Notes under the pieces: model-generated
The model's input: only the letters and a program-made list of their open reading frames with translations
Databases searched by the model: none
Told to the model about the DNA's origin: nothing
Assembly: GCA_900545815.1 (NCBI GenBank)
Contig: URAM01000026.1
Coordinates: 1-27,448, forward strand
Reading direction: 5' to 3'
Length of the DNA: 27,448 nt
Origin: an uncultured Eubacteriales bacterium
GTDB lineage: Bacteria; Bacillota; Clostridia; Oscillospirales; Oscillospiraceae
Position numbers and translations under genes: made by a program
Shown here: in pieces, positions 15,668 through 23,433 of the stretch
Layout: each line of letters starts with the position of its first letter
Numbering within the stretch: the first letter of the stretch is position 1

Positions 15668-16671
15668 CAGCAGGAAAAAGAATCCGGTATTATGGCAAAA
15701 AGCTGCTGGTGTTTTTGCTCAGTGTTTTGGCCCTGTCTCTGCTGGTGTTCTACTTGGCGCGGCTGGCGCCGGGGGATCCGCTGGTGGCCTATTACGGCGA
15801 GCGGACGGAGAAGATGAGCGTGGAGGAACGGGAGCGCAGCCTGGAACGGCTGGGGCTGAACGACCCTATCTATGTGCAGTACGTCCGCTGGGTGCAGAAC
15901 GCCGCCCAGGGGGAGTTTGGGATCTCTTACCAGTATAAGCAGCCGGTGCTGCAAGTGTTGGAGGGGCGTACTGGCAACACCCTGCTGCTGGGCGGCACTG
16001 GGTTCCTGTTGACCTTTGCCTTGGCGCTGCTGGTGGGGGTGTTCTGCGCCTGGCAGGAGGAGCGGTGGCCGGACAAGATTTTGTGCAAGGTCGGCACGCT
16101 CACTAGCTGTATCCCAGAGTTTTGGCTCTGTTTGCTGTTTATTTTGGTGTTTTCGGTCACGCTGCATTGGCTGCCCAGCAGCGGCGCTTACGCCACTGGA
16201 CAGGAGGGGAGCGTGGCCAGCCGCATCCAGCATCTCATCCTCCCTATGGCGGTCATCGTCCTCAGCCACCTGTGGTACTACGCCTACCTCATCCGCAACA
16301 AGATCTTGGAGGAGGTGCGGGCGGATTATGTGCTGCTGGCCAAGGCGAAAGGGCTGTCCCAGGGGCAGATCTTGTTCCGCCACTGCCTGCGCAACACCCT
16401 GCCCACCTATTTCAACCTCATGGCCATCTCCGTCCCCCATATCCTGGGGGGTACCTACATCATTGAAATGGTCTTTTCCTATCCCGGCATTGGCACCCTG
16501 TCCTACGAGAGCGCCCGCTGCCATGACTATAACCTGCTCATGGTGGTCTGTATGCTCACCGGCGTGGTGGTCATCTTTTGCAGCATCCTGGCGCAGATTT
16601 TGAACGAGCGCATCGACCCGCGGGTACGGGGGCAGGAGCAGCTGGAATACGGGGAGGTGACGGCCCTATGA
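15664..16671 (+). CDS. ABC transporter permease, DppB/NikB type
   Basis: This 335-aa membrane protein has about six transmembrane helices. The first lies at about 12-31, before the APGDPL motif characteristic of DppB proteins, and a large periplasmic loop follows. The cytoplasmic EAA loop that docks to the ATPases is visible as ADYVLLAKAKGLSQGQILFR. HILGGTYIIEMVFSYPGIG follows it, as is standard in the family. The ATGA start overlaps the preceding stop, and its own stop overlaps the next start by 4 bp. Confidence 0.95.
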   Translation: MTAGKRIRYYGKKLLVFLLSVLALSLLVFYLARLAPGDPLVAYYGERTEKMSVEERERSLERLGLNDPIYVQYVRWVQNAAQGEFGISYQYKQPVLQVLEGRTGNTLLLGGTGFLLTFALALLVGVFCAWQEERWPDKILCKVGTLTSCIPEFWLCLLFILVFSVTLHWLPSSGAYATGQEGSVASRIQHLILPMAVIVLSHLWYYAYLIRNKILEEVRADYVLLAKAKGLSQGQILFRHCLRNTLPTYFNLMAISVPHILGGTYIIEMVFSYPGIGTLSYESARCHDYNLLMVVCMLTGVVVIFCSILAQILNERIDPRVRGQEQLEYGEVTAL

Positions 16672-17555
16672 CAGACACGGAGCTGTTTACCCTGGTGGGC
16701 ACCCGAGAACTGCCCCCACGGGAAGCCCCCAAACGGCACCGGCTGGACGGGTTTCCCTGGGTGTCTCTGGTGGTGCTGGCGGCCATCATTTTGGGCTGTT
16801 TGGCCTGCGACCTGCTCATGACCCACGACCCCACTTATCTGGACTTGGCTCATTGCAGCCAAGCGCCCAACGGCACCTTTTACTTTGGCACCGATGCCAT
16901 GGGACGGGATCTCTTTTCCGGCATCTGGTACGGCGGACGCATCTCCCTGACCATCGGCGTTCTGGCTACCCTGCTCTCCACCGCCGTGGCCACCGTCTAC
17001 GGCACGGTCAGCGGCCTGGCGCCCCAGTGGCTGGACACCCTGCTCATGCGGCTGACCGAGCTGTTCCTCAGCGTGCCCAACCTGCTCCTGATCGTCTTTT
17101 TGCAGGCCATTTTGGGGCAGGCCAATGCCGGAAGCATCTCCGTGACCATTGGGCTGACCAGTTGGGCGAGCATCGCTAAGATCGTCCGCACCGAGGTGCG
17201 CCAGCTCCGGCACAGCGAGTACGTCCTGGCCGCCCGCGCCATGGGCGGCGGGTTCTTCCATGTGCTGATGCGCCACCTGTTCCCCAATTTCTTCTCCGCC
17301 ATTCTCTTTATGGTGGTCATGAACCTGCGGGGCGCCATTGTGGCGGAATCCACCTTGAGCTTTTTGGGGCTGGGGCTGCCTTTGGAGGCAGTCTCCTGGG
17401 GGAGTATGCTGTCCCTGTCCGAAAAAGCCCTTCTGTCCGGCGCTTGGTGGGTCATCCTCATCCCCGGCGCCTTCCTCATTGCCGTCCTGCTCTGCGTGAC
17501 CAATCTGGGCAACTACCTGCGCAGGCAGGCCAGCCGGAAGGAGAGCAACCTGTGA
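16668..17555 (+). CDS. ABC transporter permease, DppC/NikC type
   Basis: The 295-aa partner permease begins with an N-terminal helix (about 30-48, WVSLVVLAAIILGC) and the DppC motif GTDAMGRDLFSGIWYGGRISL. Its EAA loop is SEYVLAARAMGGGFFHVLMRHLFPN. The ESTLSFLGLGLP stretch is typical. An earlier in-frame start exists, but the ATG at 16668 has GGGGAGG and a 4-bp overlap with the previous gene, so it is preferred. This is the last gene of the importer operon. Confidence 0.95.
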   Translation: MTDTELFTLVGTRELPPREAPKRHRLDGFPWVSLVVLAAIILGCLACDLLMTHDPTYLDLAHCSQAPNGTFYFGTDAMGRDLFSGIWYGGRISLTIGVLATLLSTAVATVYGTVSGLAPQWLDTLLMRLTELFLSVPNLLLIVFLQAILGQANAGSISVTIGLTSWASIAKIVRTEVRQLRHSEYVLAARAMGGGFFHVLMRHLFPNFFSAILFMVVMNLRGAIVAESTLSFLGLGLPLEAVSWGSMLSLSEKALLSGAWWVILIPGAFLIAVLLCVTNLGNYLRRQASRKESNL

Positions 17556-17560
17556 CAAAA

Positions 17561-17592
17561 CAAGCCCCTGGAACACACGTTCCAGGGGCTTG
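17561..17592. terminator. Terminator between the importer operon and the 75-aa gene
   Basis: Perfect 14-bp arms CAAGCCCCTGGAAC and complement (17561-17574, 17579-17592) enclose an ACAC loop. The U-tract (TTGTTTTGTC) is on the minus strand, so it best serves the leftward 75-aa gene. Rightward exit from the importer operon has no U-run. Confidence 0.85.
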
Positions 17593-17606
17593 CGCCGCTC
17601 GCAGGA

Positions 17607-17834
17607 TTACTTGTTGAACCAGCTCAGGGGGCAGTACACGGAGTAACGATAGGTGTGGGCGATCTGATGCACCTCCACCTTCACTTCGGGACCGTTGAGG
17701 GCTTCCAGCTGGGGGAGCCGCTCGGTGGTCATCTTGCGCCAGCCAAACTGCTTGCCAGAGACTTCCTCATCAATGAGGGGTTCCATCTTGGCATCTTCAA
17801 CGATCTTGAACAGGGTTTCTTTGGTCATGGACAT
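17607..17834 (-). CDS. Small conserved-looking hypothetical protein, 75 aa
   Basis: I do not recognise this protein. It is acidic to neutral, soluble and without a signal peptide: a helical N-terminus (MTKETLFKIVEDAKM), a middle WRKMTTERLPQLEAL, and a beta-like C-terminus VKVEVHQIAHTYRYSVYCPLSWFNK. It has a well-placed AAGGAG before the ATG at 17832-17834, a good promoter and its own terminator, so it is very probably a real gene. A GTG one codon earlier is possible but too close to the ribosome binding site. Confidence 0.75.
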   Translation of the reverse strand: MSMTKETLFKIVEDAKMEPLIDEEVSGKQFGWRKMTTERLPQLEALNGPEVKVEVHQIAHTYRYSVYCPLSWFNK

Positions 17835-17871
17835 CACATATTCTCCTTTTCATGGGGTTTAATACGCTCCT

Positions 17872-17900
17872 ATCATACCACAAATGCGACAAAAGCGCAA
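17872..17900 (-). promoter_or_regulatory. Promoter of the 75-aa gene
   Basis: The minus strand has TTGCGC (17900-17895), 17 bp and TATGAT (17877-17872), about 38 bp before the start. Confidence 0.65.
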
Positions 17901-17993
17901 AGCGGGACAGCGATTTTCTTGGCAATGATTGACGCATCTGGCGGCAAAGCGCCCTGCTTTTGCAGGGGGCGGGAAATCGGGACAGGTTGTGGT

Positions 17994-18022
17994 TTGTGCA
18001 GCGGGGCGATTTCTGTTACAAT
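17994..18022 (+). promoter_or_regulatory. Promoter of the 138-aa protein and nuclease genes
   Basis: TTGTGC (17994-17999), 17 bp and TACAAT (18017-18022) lie 30 bp before the ATG at 18053. A GCCCTGC/GCAGGG hairpin (17951-17967) lies just upstream with no U-tail. Confidence 0.7.
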
Positions 18023-18052
18023 AGACCCGATGACAAAACAGGAGGGAAGGCT

Positions 18053-18469
18053 ATGATCCTTGTGGCAGTGGTAGATGACCGGATGGGGCTGTGTTTTCAC
18101 GGAAAGCGGCAGAGCCAGGATAAAGGGTTGAGAGAGAAGATCTTGACCCTGTTCGCCGGGAAAAAACTGTGGATGAACGAGTATTCCGCCAAACAGTTCG
18201 CCAAAGACGCTGGGGCAGATGCCATCTGCGTGGCGGAGGACTTCCTGACCCAGGCAGGGAAGGGCGAGGTCTGCTTTGTGGAGAACATCTCCGCAGCGTC
18301 TGCGGCGGAGCGGGTGGAGCAGGTGTATCTGTTCCATTGGAACCGAGCCTATCCAGGCGACCTTTTCTTCGACCTGCCCTTGGAGGACGGGTGGGAACTG
18401 ACGTTAGAGGAGGAGTTTTCCGGTTCCTCTCATGAGAACATCACTTTGGAGGTATATGAACGTGCATAA
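18053..18469 (+). CDS. Conserved hypothetical protein, 138 aa
   Basis: This cytoplasmic protein has a recognisable but uncharacterised pattern: MILVAVVDDRMGLCFHGKRQSQD at the start, KLWMNEYSAKQFA, GEVCFVEN, a LFHWNRAYPGDLFF segment and a final SSHENITLEVYER. I recall relatives in clostridial genomes labelled ribonuclease Z, but no HxHxDH metal motif or metallo-beta-lactamase fold is visible, so I do not adopt that name. AGGAGGG at 18040-18046 fixes the start. The end overlaps the secreted nuclease gene, so the two are co-transcribed and perhaps coupled. Confidence 0.82.
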   Translation: MILVAVVDDRMGLCFHGKRQSQDKGLREKILTLFAGKKLWMNEYSAKQFAKDAGADAICVAEDFLTQAGKGEVCFVENISAASAAERVEQVYLFHWNRAYPGDLFFDLPLEDGWELTLEEEFSGSSHENITLEVYERA

Positions 18470-19385
18470 GAAAGCCATGGCGCTGCTGCTGGCAGCGCTC
18501 CTTTGTCTGGCGCTCCCCAGCTGCCAGGAACAGCAGCCGGCCACCGGCCAGACCAAACAGAACACCACCAGCACCCAGGTGGACTATGCGCCCACCGCCT
18601 ATGACGGTTCCCCGTATGTGGAGGTGAACAACAACATCCCCGATTTTCCGGCGTCTGATTACACCACCACCTCCTTTGAGCGCTATGGCAAGCTGGACAA
18701 GCTGGGACGGTGTACCACCGCCTACGCCAACATCGGCAGAGATTTGATGCCCACAGAAAAACGGGGAGACATCAGCCAGATCAAACCCTCCGGCTGGCAC
18801 TCGGTGCGCTATGACTGTGTGGAGGGGAAAAGCCTCTACAACCGGTGCCATCTCATCGGCTACCAGCTGACGGCGGAGAACGCCAACGAGCAGAACCTCA
18901 TCACCGGCACCCGCTACCTGAACACCGAGGGGATGCTCCCCTTTGAGAATATGGTGGCGGACTACATCAAGGAGACGGGCAACCATGTGCTCTATCGGGT
19001 CACCCCCATCTACAACGGGGATAACCTGGTGGCAGACGGGGTACAGATGGAAGCCAGGTCGGTGGAGGACGATGGGGAAGGCATTACCTATCATGTGTAC
19101 TGCTACAACGTCCAGCCCGGTGTGGGCATCGACTACGCCACTGGCGAGAGCTGGTTGGAGTCCACCACCAGCTCCTCGGACAGCGCGCAAAAGGACACCA
19201 AGCTGGTGAAGCAGGACACGACGAAGCTGACCAAATACGTCCTGAACACCAGCACCATGAAGTTCCACAAGCCGGACTGCTCCGGTGTGGAGAAGATGAG
19301 CAAGGACAACCGCCGCAGCGTCAAAGCCAAGCGGGAGAGCCTCATCCAGCAGGGCTACAGCCCCTGCGGCCAGTGCAAACCGTAG
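18456..19385 (+). CDS. Secreted DNA/RNA non-specific endonuclease lipoprotein
   Basis: The protein (309 aa) has a signal peptide with lipobox-like ALPSC (Cys23), then a low-complexity linker. The catalytic domain is EndA/NucA-like: YNRCHLIGYQL with general-base His132, then ENANEQNLITGTRYLN with Asn147 as likely metal ligand. The family normally has DRGH; NRCH is a known Gram-positive variant. The C-terminus (about 257-309) is a separate small domain with His271, Cys275, Cys304 and Cys307, which looks able to bind zinc. Start is uncertain: GGAGG is 3 bp from this ATG but 9 bp from an in-frame GTG at 18462. It overlaps the upstream gene. Likely roles are nucleotide scavenging or DNA processing at the surface. 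Confidence 0.88.
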   Translation: MNVHKKAMALLLAALLCLALPSCQEQQPATGQTKQNTTSTQVDYAPTAYDGSPYVEVNNNIPDFPASDYTTTSFERYGKLDKLGRCTTAYANIGRDLMPTEKRGDISQIKPSGWHSVRYDCVEGKSLYNRCHLIGYQLTAENANEQNLITGTRYLNTEGMLPFENMVADYIKETGNHVLYRVTPIYNGDNLVADGVQMEARSVEDDGEGITYHVYCYNVQPGVGIDYATGESWLESTTSSSDSAQKDTKLVKQDTTKLTKYVLNTSTMKFHKPDCSGVEKMSKDNRRSVKAKRESLIQQGYSPCGQCKP

Positions 19386-19407
19386 GAGAAAACAAGAGCG
19401 GAAAAAC

Positions 19408-19440
19408 AGCGGCAGCGGTTCCTCTGGGAGCGCTGCCGCT
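19408..19440 (+). terminator. Hairpin after the nuclease gene
   Basis: Perfect 10-bp arms AGCGGCAGCG/CGCTGCCGCT (19408-19417, 19431-19440) lie 23 bp after the stop. The tail TTGGGTTG is only weakly U-rich, so termination may be partial. Confidence 0.6.
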
Positions 19441-19498
19441 TTGGGTTGAACAGAACGGAGTCTATGGAAAAAACTGTGGGAGAAATAGAAAAAAAGGA

Positions 19499-19533
19499 TT
19501 GCGTTTTCCGGGGAAAATAGTATATATTATAAT
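19499..19533 (+). promoter_or_regulatory. Probable mgtE promoter
   Basis: A TATATATTATAAT tract includes TATAAT at 19528-19533 and TATATT at 19523-19528. TTGCGT at 19499-19504 gives an 18-bp spacer to the latter. The leader is then only about 65 nt, too short for an M-box magnesium riboswitch. Confidence 0.5.
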
Positions 19534-19598
19534 GATAGGCTGTTTTTTGATCTGACAAGAAAATCGCATGAGAACAGCCGGATGGGAGGTGTACCACA

Positions 19599-21014
19599 AT
19601 GGACGAAAAGCGGGAAAGAAGATGGATTCCCGGGGAAAAAGCGGACTATGTCAAAGAGTTGGTGGAGATCATCAACCAGGAAGAACGGGACGATCAGTTG
19701 GCGGAAAAGCTCTCAGCCTACCACGAAAACGACATCGCTGAAGCGTTTGAATTGCTGGACGAGAAGGGGCGCCGAAAACTTTACCGAGTCCTAGATACGG
19801 AATGGATGTCCGAAGTGTTCGCCTATTTGGACGACGTGGGCACCTACCTGGAAGAATTGGAAGCGGATGATGCGGCGGACATCATCGAGAACATGGACGC
19901 CGATGACGCCGTGGACGTCCTGCAAGAGGTGGATGACAACGTCCGTGAAAAGCTGGTCTCCCTGATGAACGAGGAGGCCACCGAGGACATTGAGCTGATC
20001 TGTTCTTATCAGGAGGATCAGATCGGCAGCATGATGACCACCAACTTCATCGAGATCAGCCGCACCCTCACCATCAAGCAGGCCATGCGCCAGCTCATCG
20101 CCCAGGCGGATGACAACGACAACATCTCCATCCTCTACGTTACCGATGAGGACGGGATGTTCTACGGCGCCATCGACCTGAAAGATCTCATCATTGCCCG
20201 AGCGGGGGAGTCGTTGGAGAGCCTCATCAGTACCTCCTACCCCTATGTGTTGGCCAGCGACAGCATCACCGACAACCTGGAACGGTTGAAGGACTACGCC
20301 GAGGACTCTATCCCCGTGTTGGATCAGGAGCATCACATCATCGGCGTCATCACCGCCCAGGACTTGGTGGAAGCGGTCGATGACGAGATGGGCGAGGACT
20401 ACGCACAGTTGGCAGGTCTGACCACCGAGGAAGACCTGGACGAGAGCGTGGGTCAGAGTATGAAGAAACGTCTGCCTTGGCTGCTGGTGTTGCTCTGCCT
20501 GGGGCTGGGCGTGTCCACGGTAGCGGGGATGTTCGAGAAGGTCATGAAACAGCTGACCCTCATCGTCTTTTTCCAGTCGGTGGTCTTGGGGATGTCCGGC
20601 AACTCCGGCACCCAATCCCTGGCTGTCACCATCCGTGTGCTGATGGACGAGGAATTGACCGGCAAGGAACGTCTCAAGATGGTCTGGAAGGAAGCCCGTG
20701 TGGGCTTCTGCGATGGCCTGCTGTTGGGGCTGGTGTCCTTTGTGTGCATCGGCATCTACATCATGCTGGCCAAGGCCAAACCGGCTCTGTACGCCTTCTC
20801 CGTTTCCGGCTGCGTGGGCACAGCGCTGATGGTGGCCATGACCATCTCCAGCCTGGTGGGCACCGTGGTGCCCATCGTCCTGCACAAGATCCACATCGAC
20901 CCTGCCGTAGCCTCCGGCCCTCTCATCAGCACGGTCAGTGACCTGGTGGCTGTGGTGACCTATTACGGCCTGTCTTGGCTGCTGCTGCTCAACATCATCG
21001 GCCTGACCGGATAA
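19599..21014 (+). CDS. mgtE: MgtE-family magnesium transporter
   Basis: This 471-aa membrane channel imports Mg2+ and is gated by its own cytosolic domains. The N domain (about 15-130) is acidic, with repeated LEADDAADIIENMDADDAVD-like helices. A CBS pair (about 140-260) follows, with VTDEDGMFYGAIDLKDL and LDQEHHIIGVITAQDL. The C-terminal pore domain starts near residue 287 with RLPWLLVLLCLGLG and has about five helices, including GNSGTQSLAV and the DPAVASGPLISTVSDLVAV stretch typical of MgtE. Start: ATG at 19599 behind GGGAGG. It is followed closely by comF. Confidence 0.96.
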   Translation: MDEKRERRWIPGEKADYVKELVEIINQEERDDQLAEKLSAYHENDIAEAFELLDEKGRRKLYRVLDTEWMSEVFAYLDDVGTYLEELEADDAADIIENMDADDAVDVLQEVDDNVREKLVSLMNEEATEDIELICSYQEDQIGSMMTTNFIEISRTLTIKQAMRQLIAQADDNDNISILYVTDEDGMFYGAIDLKDLIIARAGESLESLISTSYPYVLASDSITDNLERLKDYAEDSIPVLDQEHHIIGVITAQDLVEAVDDEMGEDYAQLAGLTTEEDLDESVGQSMKKRLPWLLVLLCLGLGVSTVAGMFEKVMKQLTLIVFFQSVVLGMSGNSGTQSLAVTIRVLMDEELTGKERLKMVWKEARVGFCDGLLLGLVSFVCIGIYIMLAKAKPALYAFSVSGCVGTALMVAMTISSLVGTVVPIVLHKIHIDPAVASGPLISTVSDLVAVVTYYGLSWLLLLNIIGLTG

Positions 21015-21026
21015 GGAATGGAGCCT

Positions 21027-21743
21027 ATGGAACAGGAAGAAACCCGAAGGAAGCCCACGGTGCGTGGGATGTGGGAGGAAATTCTGCGTCTGGTCTACCC
21101 GCCCAAGTGCGTCTTTTGCGGCGCCCTGTTGGAGCGGGCGGAACAGGATGCCTGCAAACCGTGTCTGGCGGAGCTGCCGTGGACGGATACGCACAGCGCT
21201 GTTCAGACGGGACGGGCGTTTTCCCAGTGCGTGTCCCCCTTCTTCCTGACGGGGAAGGTACACCAGGCACTGGTGGATTACAAATATCATCAACGGGAAT
21301 CCTATGGGGTCTGCTTTGGCCGTTGGATGGGCGACTGTGCCTGCCGCTGTCTGTCCGATGCCTTTGACCTGGTGACTTGGGTGCCGGTGAGCCGGAAACG
21401 GCTGCGGGAGCGTGGATTCGACCAGTGCCGGCTGTTGGCAATGCAGGTGGCCAAGGTCTATGGAAAGCGTCCAGTGCGTACCCTGAAGAAGTGGAAGGAC
21501 ATCCCCGCTCTGGCCTCTGGGAAAGGCGGCAGAGCGGAGCGACAGAAGCAGGTGAACGGAGTGTATCGAGGAGTTTGCACCGGCAGGATCGCAGGAAAGC
21601 GCATCTTGCTGGTAGACGACATCATCACCACGGGCAGCACCTTGGACGAAGCGGCACGCACGCTGTTGGCAGCGGGAGCGGCGGAGGTGTGCTGTGTGAC
21701 AGCGGCTCGAACGCCGGTTCACCAGGATGAGACGGAAATGTGA
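21027..21743 (+). CDS. comF: ComF-family phosphoribosyltransferase-like protein
   Basis: The 238-aa cytoplasmic protein is related to competence protein ComFC and amidophosphoribosyltransferases. It has a zinc-finger-like N-terminus (CVFC at 28-31, CKPC at 43-46) and a PRTase domain with VPVSRKRLRERGFDQ and PRPP loop VDDIITTGST (196-205). Competence use is not certain, as comF homologues occur widely. An ATG nine bases earlier (21018) touches the AAGGA, so the ATG at 21027 with that ribosome site 9 bp away is chosen. The gap to mgtE is only 12 bp, so they are probably co-transcribed. Confidence 0.88.
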   Translation: MEQEETRRKPTVRGMWEEILRLVYPPKCVFCGALLERAEQDACKPCLAELPWTDTHSAVQTGRAFSQCVSPFFLTGKVHQALVDYKYHQRESYGVCFGRWMGDCACRCLSDAFDLVTWVPVSRKRLRERGFDQCRLLAMQVAKVYGKRPVRTLKKWKDIPALASGKGGRAERQKQVNGVYRGVCTGRIAGKRILLVDDIITTGSTLDEAARTLLAAGAAEVCCVTAARTPVHQDETEM

Positions 21744-21771
21744 ATCTTAAGAAAACTTTTGTCATACAGCG

Positions 21772-21800
21772 TTGAAAAAAGGGGCAAAAACCGCTATAAT
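21772..21800 (+). promoter_or_regulatory. mreB-family gene promoter
   Basis: TTGAAA (21772-21777), 17 bp and TATAAT (21795-21800). The resulting leader is about 125 nt, unusually long for this window. Confidence 0.85.
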
Positions 21801-21933
21801 AGCAGAGAGATTGAATTTGTTCCGGAAAAATGTCAGTCCGCTTCCATTTTGCGGCGAGACGAGTTAGAGAGGGCTGGAATGAGTCCGTCCGGGTATACTA
21901 TAAACAGATGGAATGTTAGAGGAGTGTGATCGC

Positions 21934-22962
21934 ATGAGCGTTGCAAGAGATATTGGTATCGATCTGGGTACTGCTTCTATTTTGGTTTATGTGAAGGGCA
22001 AGGGCGTTGTCCTGCGGGAGCCGTCCGTGGTCGCCATTGATAAGAATACGGGTAAGCTGCTCAAAGTTGGTACCGAGGCACAGAATATGCTGGGTCGTAC
22101 CCCCGGCAACATTGTCGCCATCCGCCCCCTGCGGGAAGGCGTCATTTCCGACTATGACATGACCGAGCGGATGCTGCGGGAATTCATCCACAAGGTGGCT
22201 CCCACCCATTTCTTCAAGCCCCGTCTGGTCATCTGCGTTCCCTCCGGCATCACGGAGGTCGAGGAACGTGCCGTTATTGACGCCGGCATCCAGGCTGGCG
22301 CCCGAAAGGTCTACCTGATCGAGGAACCGGTGGCAGCCGCCATCGGCGCCGGCATCGATATCTCCCTGCCTGACGGCCACATGATCGTGGACATCGGCGG
22401 CGGCACCACCGATGTGGCCGTGATCTCTCTGTCCGGCGTGGTGGAATCCGCCTCCATCAAGATCGCAGGCGACCAGTTCAACGAAGCGGTCATCAAGTAC
22501 ATCCGCCGCAAGCACAACGTGCTCATCGGGGAACGTACTGCGGAAGAACTGAAGATGTCCATTGGCTGCGTCTATCCCCGTGAGGAAGAACAGACCATGG
22601 AGATCAAGGGGCGTGACCTGATGACCGGCCTGCCTCGCGCCTTCACCGTCTCCTCCAGCGAGATGATCGAAGCCTTTGAGGAGCCCACCATGCGCATCCT
22701 GGAAGCTGTCCACTCTGTCCTGGAGCGGACACCCCCTGAACTGGTGGCGGACATCTCTAACAACGGCATCGTCATGACCGGCGGCGGCAGCCTGATCTGG
22801 GGCATCGATCGCCTGATCGAACAGCATACCGGCATTGAGACCCATGTGGCTGATGACGCCATCTCCTGCGTTGCCTTCGGCACCGGCAAGAGCCTGGAGG
22901 ATGTGGAAAGTATGCAGGACGGCACCATGAACCTGTCCCGCCGGAAGCAGATGAATACCTGA
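21934..22962 (+). CDS. mreB: MreB/Mbl-family rod-shape-determining actin homologue
   Basis: This 342-aa protein polymerises under the membrane and guides cell-wall elongation. The actin-fold motifs are phosphate 1 IGIDLGTASILVYVKGKGVV (N-terminus), EEPVAAAIGAGIDI, phosphate 2 MIVDIGGGTTDVAVISL and adenosine motif GIVMTGGGSLIWGIDRLI. No mreC or mreD follows, so this may be an Mbl- or MreBH-like paralogue and not the mreBCD copy. Start: ATG at 21934 with AGAGGAG; the frame opens slightly earlier without support. It is transcribed alone. Confidence 0.94.
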   Translation: MSVARDIGIDLGTASILVYVKGKGVVLREPSVVAIDKNTGKLLKVGTEAQNMLGRTPGNIVAIRPLREGVISDYDMTERMLREFIHKVAPTHFFKPRLVICVPSGITEVEERAVIDAGIQAGARKVYLIEEPVAAAIGAGIDISLPDGHMIVDIGGGTTDVAVISLSGVVESASIKIAGDQFNEAVIKYIRRKHNVLIGERTAEELKMSIGCVYPREEEQTMEIKGRDLMTGLPRAFTVSSSEMIEAFEEPTMRILEAVHSVLERTPPELVADISNNGIVMTGGGSLIWGIDRLIEQHTGIETHVADDAISCVAFGTGKSLEDVESMQDGTMNLSRRKQMNT

Positions 22963-22977
22963 TCTTTTGGATATTCC

Positions 22978-23005
22978 AAAACCACCGGATTTATCCGGTG
23001 GTTTT
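22978..23005 (+). terminator. Terminator of the mreB-family gene
   Basis: Perfect 12-bp arms AAAACCACCGGA/TCCGGTGGTTTT with a TTTA loop, continuing into more T. It begins 16 bp after the stop codon. Confidence 0.93.
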
Positions 23006-23055
23006 TTCCGTTGTTAGCACAGACAGAGTGACCGCCGGTTCCGCTCAATAAAATG

Positions 23056-23094
23056 AAAAAAGCCCTCCGTATGACCGAAATCATACGGAGGGCT
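23056..23094 (-). terminator. Terminator of the Cys/Gly peptide gene
   Basis: The minus strand forms perfect 14-bp arms AGCCCTCCGTATGA/TCATACGGAGGGCT (23094-23081, 23074-23061) with a 6-nt loop, followed by TTTTTC. It is about 95 nt past the stop of the Cys/Gly-rich frame, which is the only leftward coding frame to its right before the integrase. Confidence 0.88.
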
Positions 23095-23188
23095 CTCTGT
23101 TCAGAGGGTAAGGGCAAAGGGGCCAGCACGGAAACCGTGTACGCTATTTATAGAAGGGCGGTCTGTCCTCCTGACGTGGGGGGAGAGA

Positions 23189-23326
23189 TCAGCAGCCGCA
23201 GCCGCAGCCGTTGTCGCAGCCGCAGCCACCGCCGCAGCCGCCGCAGCCACCACCGCAGCCATTGCCGCAGCCGCCGCCGCAGCCACCGCAGCAGAACAGG
23301 ATGATGATCAAAATGATGATCCACAG
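23189..23326 (-). pseudogene. Startless remnant of a membrane-anchored Cys/Gly-rich small peptide gene
   Basis: The frame reads LWIIILIIILFCCGGCGGG and continues as CGNG/CGGG-type repeats to CGCGC and a TGA stop. It has one short hydrophobic helix followed by about 34 residues that are almost only Cys and Gly. Similar helix-plus-Cys/Gly peptides are known in clostridia, some labelled chorion-like high-cysteine proteins. No ATG, GTG or TTG with a ribosome site precedes it: upstream the frame runs into AT-rich sequence of different character and a stop at 23366. I infer the 5' end was removed by insertion of the adjacent integrase-bearing element. Repeated GCAGCC on the plus strand is simply this code in reverse. 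Confidence 0.65.
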
Positions 23327-23433
23327 GTGATATGCTGCTTTTAACTTTATTCGATAAATTGCAGATTATCTATAAAATACTGCACCAGCTGCAACAATAA
23401 AATGCAATAGAATGAAACAAGATATTGTGCAAT

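Noticed and set aside
17951..17970. GCCCTGC/GCAGGG hairpin as a terminator
   Set aside because: No U-tract on either side and no gene ends there.
18053..18469. Ribonuclease Z label for the 138-aa protein
   Set aside because: Too short, and there is no HxHxDH motif or other metallo-beta-lactamase feature.
19386..19598. M-box magnesium riboswitch before mgtE
   Set aside because: After the likely promoter only about 65 nt remain, and no M-box core was recognised.
19791..21722. A 643-aa minus-strand open frame opposite mgtE and comF
   Set aside because: It spans two convincing genes on the other strand, is full of His/Gln/Gly, and has no recognisable motif.
23101..23286. Ala-rich minus-strand frame over the Cys/Gly region
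   Set aside because: It is another reading frame of the same GCAGCC-rich repeats. The Cys/Gly frame has a membrane helix and known analogues, so it is preferred.
23192..23293. GCAGCC-type repeats as a CRISPR or satellite array
   Set aside because: They are irregular six- to nine-base codon repeats without spacers, explained by Cys-Gly coding.
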